A DNA stretch of 64,000 nucleotides, from contig NZ_JBHUWD010000002.1 in the NCBI RefSeq assembly GCF_042670205.1, positions 124,001 through 188,000 on the forward strand, written 5' to 3'. The position numbers and the translations under genes are program-made. Below the pieces are notes generated by a model, which saw only the letters and a program-made list of their open reading frames with translations, did not search any database and was not told the DNA's origin. This document shows positions 60,106 to 64,000 of this stretch, one piece after another. This DNA comes from Luteimicrobium sp042670205 (GTDB taxonomy: Bacteria; Actinomycetota; Actinomycetes; Actinomycetales; Cellulomonadaceae). The number at the start of each line of letters is the position of its first letter. Position 1 is the first letter of the stretch.

Positions 60106-60129
60106 GCACCCGGCGTCCGCGCCGGGTGC
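60106..60129 (+). terminator. Hairpin between lgt and gltB
   Basis: A perfect 10-bp stem (60106-60115 with 60120-60129) with a 4-nt loop, 17 nt before the gltB start. It probably terminates the trp-lgt transcript. It lies close enough to gltB to act as a leader attenuator instead. Confidence 0.65.
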
Positions 60130-60146
60130 GTGTGAGGACCGACCAG

Positions 60147-63100
60147 ATGACGATGCCGCCGAACGCCGGGCAGCCCCGCCCGGGCCGCGCCGCCGCCCCC
60201 ATGGCGCGTGGGCTCTACGACCCCGCCGCCGAGCACGACGCCTGCGGTGTCGCGTTCGTCGCGACGCTGCGCGGGACGCCCGGACGCGACATCGTCGACG
60301 CCGGCCTGACCGCGCTGCTCAACCTCGACCACCGCGGTGCCGTCGGCGCCGAGGAGAACTCGGGCGACGGCGCGGGCATCCTCACCCAGATCCCCGACGC
60401 GTTCGTGCGCGACGTCGTCGCCGCCGAGCTCCCGCCGGCCGGCTACTACGCGATCGGCACCGCGTTCCTGCCCGTCGGCGACGAGGACGCGACCGCCCGC
60501 CGGTTCGAGGAGATCGCCGCCGAGGAGAAGCTCGACGTTCTCGCGTGGCGCGACGTCCCCGTGACCGCGGACCTGGTCGGCCCGACGGCGCGCGCCTCCA
60601 TGCCGACGTTCCGCCAGGTCGTGCTTGCCGACCCGTCGCGCGAGCTCGCCGGCGTCGAGCTCGACCGCCGCGCGTACCGCGCCCGCAAGCGCGCGGAGAA
60701 CGAGCTCGGCCTGTACTTCGCGTCGCTGTCGGCGCGGACCATCACGTACAAGGGCATGCTCACGACGGCGCAGCTCGAGCCGTTCTTCCCGGACCTGTCC
60801 GACCCGCGCTACGCGAGCGAGATCGCGCTCGTCCACTCGCGGTTCTCCACGAACACGTTCCCGTCGTGGCCGCTCGCGCAGCCGTTCCGCCAGATCGCCC
60901 ACAACGGCGAGATCAACACCGTGCGCGGCAACCGCAACTGGATGGCGGCGCGCGAGGGCACGCTCGCGAGCGAGGCGCTCGGCGACCTCGCGCCCCTCAT
61001 GCCCGTCTGCTCGGAGGGGTCGAGCGACTCCGCCAGCTTCGACGAGGTGCTCGAGCTCCTGCACCTGTCGGGCCGCTCGCTCCCGCACGCGGTCCTGATG
61101 ATGATCCCCGAGGCGTGGGAGAACAACGCCGACCTCGACCCCGACCTGCGGTCGTTCTACGAGTACCACGCGACCCTCATGGAGCCGTGGGACGGTCCGG
61201 CCTGCCTGACGTTCACCGACGGCACCCTGATCGGGGCCGTGCTCGACCGCAACGGCCTGCGTCCGGGCCGGTACTGGGTCACCGAGGACGGCCTCGTGGT
61301 GCTCGCGTCCGAGGCGGGCGTCCTCGACCTCGACCCGTCGACGATCGTGCGCAAGGGACGGCTCGAGCCGGGCCGCATGTTCCTCGTCGACACCCGCCAG
61401 GGCCGCATCGTCGAGGACGAGGAGGTCAAGGCGCAGCTGTCCGCGCAGCGCCCCTACCAGCAGTGGGTCGCCGAGAACTCGGTCTACCTCGAGGACCTGC
61501 CGGAGCGCGAGCACGTCGCCCACAGCCCGGCCTCGGTGCAGCGCCGCCAGCGGACCTTCGGGTACACGCAGGAGGAGCTCAAGGTCATCCTCACGCCGAT
61601 GGGGGAGACGGGCGCCGAGCCGCTCGGCGCCATGGGCTCCGACACGCCGATCGCGGTGCTGTCGCAGCGCCCGCGCCTGATCTTCGACTACTTCACGCAG
61701 ATGTTCGCGCAGGTGACCAACCCGCCGCTCGACGCGATCCGCGAGGAGCTCGTCACGTCGATCGCCGGCGCGATCGGCCCCGAGCCGAACCTGCTGACCG
61801 ACACGCCGCTGCACGCGCGCAAGCTCGTGCTGCCGTTCCCGGTGCTCGACAACGACCAGCTCGCCAAGATCATCCGCGTCGACCGCGACCCGAGCCTCGA
61901 GGGGATCTTCCGCGCCGTCACGGTCCGCGGCCTGTACAAGGTCGCCGAGGGCGGCGCCGGGCTCCTCGGCCGCCTGGAGGAGATCTTCGCGGAGGTCGAC
62001 GAGCACGTGGCGGCGGGCGCGAGCTTCATCGTGCTGTCCGACCGCGACTCGACCCAGGAGCTCGCGCCGATCCCGTCGCTGCTGCTCTCGAGCGCGGTGC
62101 ACCACCACCTGCTGCGCCGCCACACGCGCACCCAGGTCTCGCTCGTCGTCGAGGCCGGGGACGTGCGCGAGGTGCACCACGTCGCGCTCCTCATCGGCTT
62201 CGGTGCGGCCGCGGTCAACCCGTACCTCGCGATGGAGACGGTCGAGGACCTCGCGCGGCGCGGGTACCTGGGCGTCTCGCCCGAGAAGGCCGTCGCGAAC
62301 CTCATCAAGGCGCTCGGCAAGGGCGTGCTCAAGGTCATGAGCAAGATGGGCATCTCGACGATCTCGTCCTACCGGGGCGCGCAGGTCTTCGAGGCGCTCG
62401 GCCTGTCTCACGAGCTCGTGGACGACTACTTCACCGGCACCACGACCCGCCTGGGCGGCGTCGGGCTGGACGTGCTCGCCGCGGAGGTCGCGGCCCGGCA
62501 CGCCGAGGCGTACCCGGCGTCGGGCAACCACCAGCCGCACCAGAGCCTGGTCTCGGGCGGCGAGTACCAGTGGCGCCGCGACGGCGAGGAGCACCTCTTC
62601 GACCCGGAGACGGTCTTCCGGCTCCAGCACGCCACCCGCACGCGCCGGTACGACATCTTCCGCCAGTACACGGGACGCGTGAACGAGCAGTCGCAGCGCC
62701 TCATGACGCTGCGCGGCCTGCTCGAGTTCAGCCCGACCCGGCCGGCCGTGCCGATCGACGAGGTCGAGCCGGTCAGCGAGATCGTCAAGCGCTTCAACAC
62801 GGGCGCGATGTCGTACGGGTCGATCTCGGCCGAGGCGCACGAGACCCTCGCGATCGCGATGAACCGCCTCGGCGGGCGCTCGAACACGGGCGAGGGCGGC
62901 GAGGACCCGGAGCGCCTGTACGACCCGGAGCGCCGCTCGCGCGTCAAGCAGATCGCGTCGGGCCGGTTCGGCGTGACCAGCGAGTACCTCACGCACGCCG
63001 ACGACATCCAGATCAAGCTCGCCCAGGGCGCCAAGCCCGGCGAGGGTGGTCAGCTGCCCGGCCACAAGGTGTACCCGTGGGTCGCGAAGACCCGGCACTC

Positions 63101-64000
63101 GACGCCCGGCGTCGGGCTGATCTCGCCGCCCCCGCACCACGACATCTACTCGATCGAGGACCTCGCGCAGCTCATCCACGACGCGAAGAACGCGAACCCG
63201 TCGGCACGCATCCACGTCAAGCTCGTCTCCGAGTTCGGCGTGGGCACGGTCGCCGCGGGCGTGTCCAAGGCGCACGCGGACGTCGTCCTGATCTCCGGGC
63301 ACGACGGCGGCACCGGCGCGAGCCCGCTGACCTCGCTCAAGCACGCGGGCACGCCCTGGGAGATCGGCCTCGCCGAGACCCAGCAGACGCTCGTGCTCAA
63401 CGACCTGCGCGACCGGATCGTCGTCCAGGTCGACGGGCAGATGAAGACCGGGCGCGACGTCGTCGTGGCCGCGCTGCTCGGCGCCGAGGAGTTCGGCTTC
63501 GCGACCGCCCCGATGGTCGTGTCCGGCTGCGTCATGATGCGCGTCTGCCACCTCGACACGTGCCCCGTGGGCGTCGCGACCCAGAACCCCGAGCTGCGCT
63601 CCCGGTTCACGGGCAAGCCCGAGTTCGTCGTGAACTTCTTCGAGTTCATCGGGGAGGAGGTCCGCGAGCTCCTCGCCGAGCTCGGCTACCGGACCATCGA
63701 GGAGGCCGTCGGCGACGTCGCGGCCCTCGACGCGCGCAAGGCGGTCGACCACTGGAAGGCCGCGGGCCTCGACCTCGCGCCCGTCCTCGAGGTGCCCGAG
63801 CCCCTGCCGGGCTCGGCGCTGCACCAGGTCAAGACCCAGGACCACGGCCTCGCGAAGGCGCTCGACAACGAGCTCATCGCGCTCGCCGAGCCGGCCCTCG
63901 AGCGGCGCGAGCCGGTGCGCGCGGCGCTCCCGGTCCGCAACGTCAACCGCACCGTCGGGACGATGCTCGGCCACGAGGTCACCAAGCGCTACGGCGGCGC
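60147..64000 (+). CDS. gltB: GltB, glutamate synthase large subunit (N-terminal part)
   Basis: About 1284 residues are visible; the gene runs off the window. GltB transfers the amide of glutamine to 2-oxoglutarate, working with GltD. A short propeptide precedes the nucleophile Cys33 (HDACGVAFVA). The amidotransferase domain has LALVHSRFSTN-type and IAHNGEINTVRGNRNW motifs. The FMN/synthase domain has GGTGASPLTSLKHAG. The 3Fe-4S cluster ligands are C1128, C1134 and C1139 (CX5CX4C). ATG 60147 or 60153 may start it. The full family length is about 1500 residues. Confidence 0.97.
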   Translation, partial: MTMPPNAGQPRPGRAAAPMARGLYDPAAEHDACGVAFVATLRGTPGRDIVDAGLTALLNLDHRGAVGAEENSGDGAGILTQIPDAFVRDVVAAELPPAGYYAIGTAFLPVGDEDATARRFEEIAAEEKLDVLAWRDVPVTADLVGPTARASMPTFRQVVLADPSRELAGVELDRRAYRARKRAENELGLYFASLSARTITYKGMLTTAQLEPFFPDLSDPRYASEIALVHSRFSTNTFPSWPLAQPFRQIAHNGEINTVRGNRNWMAAREGTLASEALGDLAPLMPVCSEGSSDSASFDEVLELLHLSGRSLPHAVLMMIPEAWENNADLDPDLRSFYEYHATLMEPWDGPACLTFTDGTLIGAVLDRNGLRPGRYWVTEDGLVVLASEAGVLDLDPSTIVRKGRLEPGRMFLVDTRQGRIVEDEEVKAQLSAQRPYQQWVAENSVYLEDLPEREHVAHSPASVQRRQRTFGYTQEELKVILTPMGETGAEPLGAMGSDTPIAVLSQRPRLIFDYFTQMFAQVTNPPLDAIREELVTSIAGAIGPEPNLLTDTPLHARKLVLPFPVLDNDQLAKIIRVDRDPSLEGIFRAVTVRGLYKVAEGGAGLLGRLEEIFAEVDEHVAAGASFIVLSDRDSTQELAPIPSLLLSSAVHHHLLRRHTRTQVSLVVEAGDVREVHHVALLIGFGAAAVNPYLAMETVEDLARRGYLGVSPEKAVANLIKALGKGVLKVMSKMGISTISSYRGAQVFEALGLSHELVDDYFTGTTTRLGGVGLDVLAAEVAARHAEAYPASGNHQPHQSLVSGGEYQWRRDGEEHLFDPETVFRLQHATRTRRYDIFRQYTGRVNEQSQRLMTLRGLLEFSPTRPAVPIDEVEPVSEIVKRFNTGAMSYGSISAEAHETLAIAMNRLGGRSNTGEGGEDPERLYDPERRSRVKQIASGRFGVTSEYLTHADDIQIKLAQGAKPGEGGQLPGHKVYPWVAKTRHSTPGVGLISPPPHHDIYSIEDLAQLIHDAKNANPSARIHVKLVSEFGVGTVAAGVSKAHADVVLISGHDGGTGASPLTSLKHAGTPWEIGLAETQQTLVLNDLRDRIVVQVDGQMKTGRDVVVAALLGAEEFGFATAPMVVSGCVMMRVCHLDTCPVGVATQNPELRSRFTGKPEFVVNFFEFIGEEVRELLAELGYRTIEEAVGDVAALDARKAVDHWKAAGLDLAPVLEVPEPLPGSALHQVKTQDHGLAKALDNELIALAEPALERREPVRAALPVRNVNRTVGTMLGHEVTKRYGG

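Noticed and set aside
60012..63974. A 1320-codon minus-strand frame opposite gltB, with similar long frames at 22752-26534, 2887-6108 and 44393-48625
   Set aside because: All are antisense shadows of recognisable genes and span several unrelated genes.

Overview
The window is chromosomal DNA of a very GC-rich actinobacterium. I place it in the Micrococcales, near Cellulomonas, Cellulosimicrobium or Isoptericola. Supporting evidence is near-saturated GC at third codon positions, a Pup-proteasome locus, the mycothiol ligase gene mshC, a DtxR/IdeR-type iron box, CGAAC-N4-GTTCG SOS boxes, and many gene starts lying 6-8 nt behind a TANNNT -10 hexamer (leaderless transcripts). The genus is an inference. 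No CRISPR array, insertion sequence or prophage was seen. No gene-free stretch exceeds 300 bases.

Layout. 1-3.9 kb: iron-siderophore import, with the end of a binding protein, a fused FecCD permease, and, behind an IdeR-like box, a ferric-siderophore reductase. 3.9-8.4 kb: the RNA ligase rtcB, preceded by a large inverted repeat and carrying an AT-rich island, then four minus-strand metabolic or membrane genes. 8.5-14.7 kb: a complete SOS mutasome (imuA-like, imuB, dnaE2) behind a perfect LexA box. 14.7-21.3 kb: membrane proteins, a RIO kinase, an esterase, a DUF1684 protein and an HNH nuclease. 21.4 kb: tRNA-Leu(GAG) with a strong terminator. 21.6-29.0 kb: an AI-2E-type transporter, two metallopeptidases, a fructosamine-kinase-like gene and small proteins.

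29.0-46.7 kb follows a familiar actinobacterial order: uppP, mshC, PAC2, HAD phosphatase, RecB-like nuclease, site-2 protease, trmI, mpa/arc, dop, pup, prcB, prcA, pafA. Between mshC and the PAC2 gene an accessory block holds a broken GNAT gene, an isochorismatase, an SOS-boxed DUF222/HNH protein, a GNAT acetyltransferase and an unknown protein. Mpa, Dop, Pup, PrcBA and PafA form a full pupylation and degradation pathway. Pup ends in GGQ, so Dop must deamidate it before PafA can ligate it.

46.8-64 kb: an FKBP lipoprotein, hisF, a TIGR03085 protein, then hisI, trpE, a Trp-operon membrane protein, two small membrane proteins, trpC, trpB, trpA, lgt and the first part of gltB. The hisF-TIGR03085-hisI-trpE order is interrupted at 49.4-52.5 kb by a recombinase-like protein lacking the tyrosine nucleophile, a monoglyceride-lipase-like hydrolase and a type-B carboxylesterase. 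Many neighbouring genes overlap by ATGA or GTGA, which indicates translational coupling.

Most worth a second look: the AT-rich hairpin island in rtcB; the IdeR box fused to a leaderless mini-ORF coupled to the siderophore reductase; the degenerate recombinase; the SOS-boxed HNH gene; and the overlapping divergent promoter in front of uppP.
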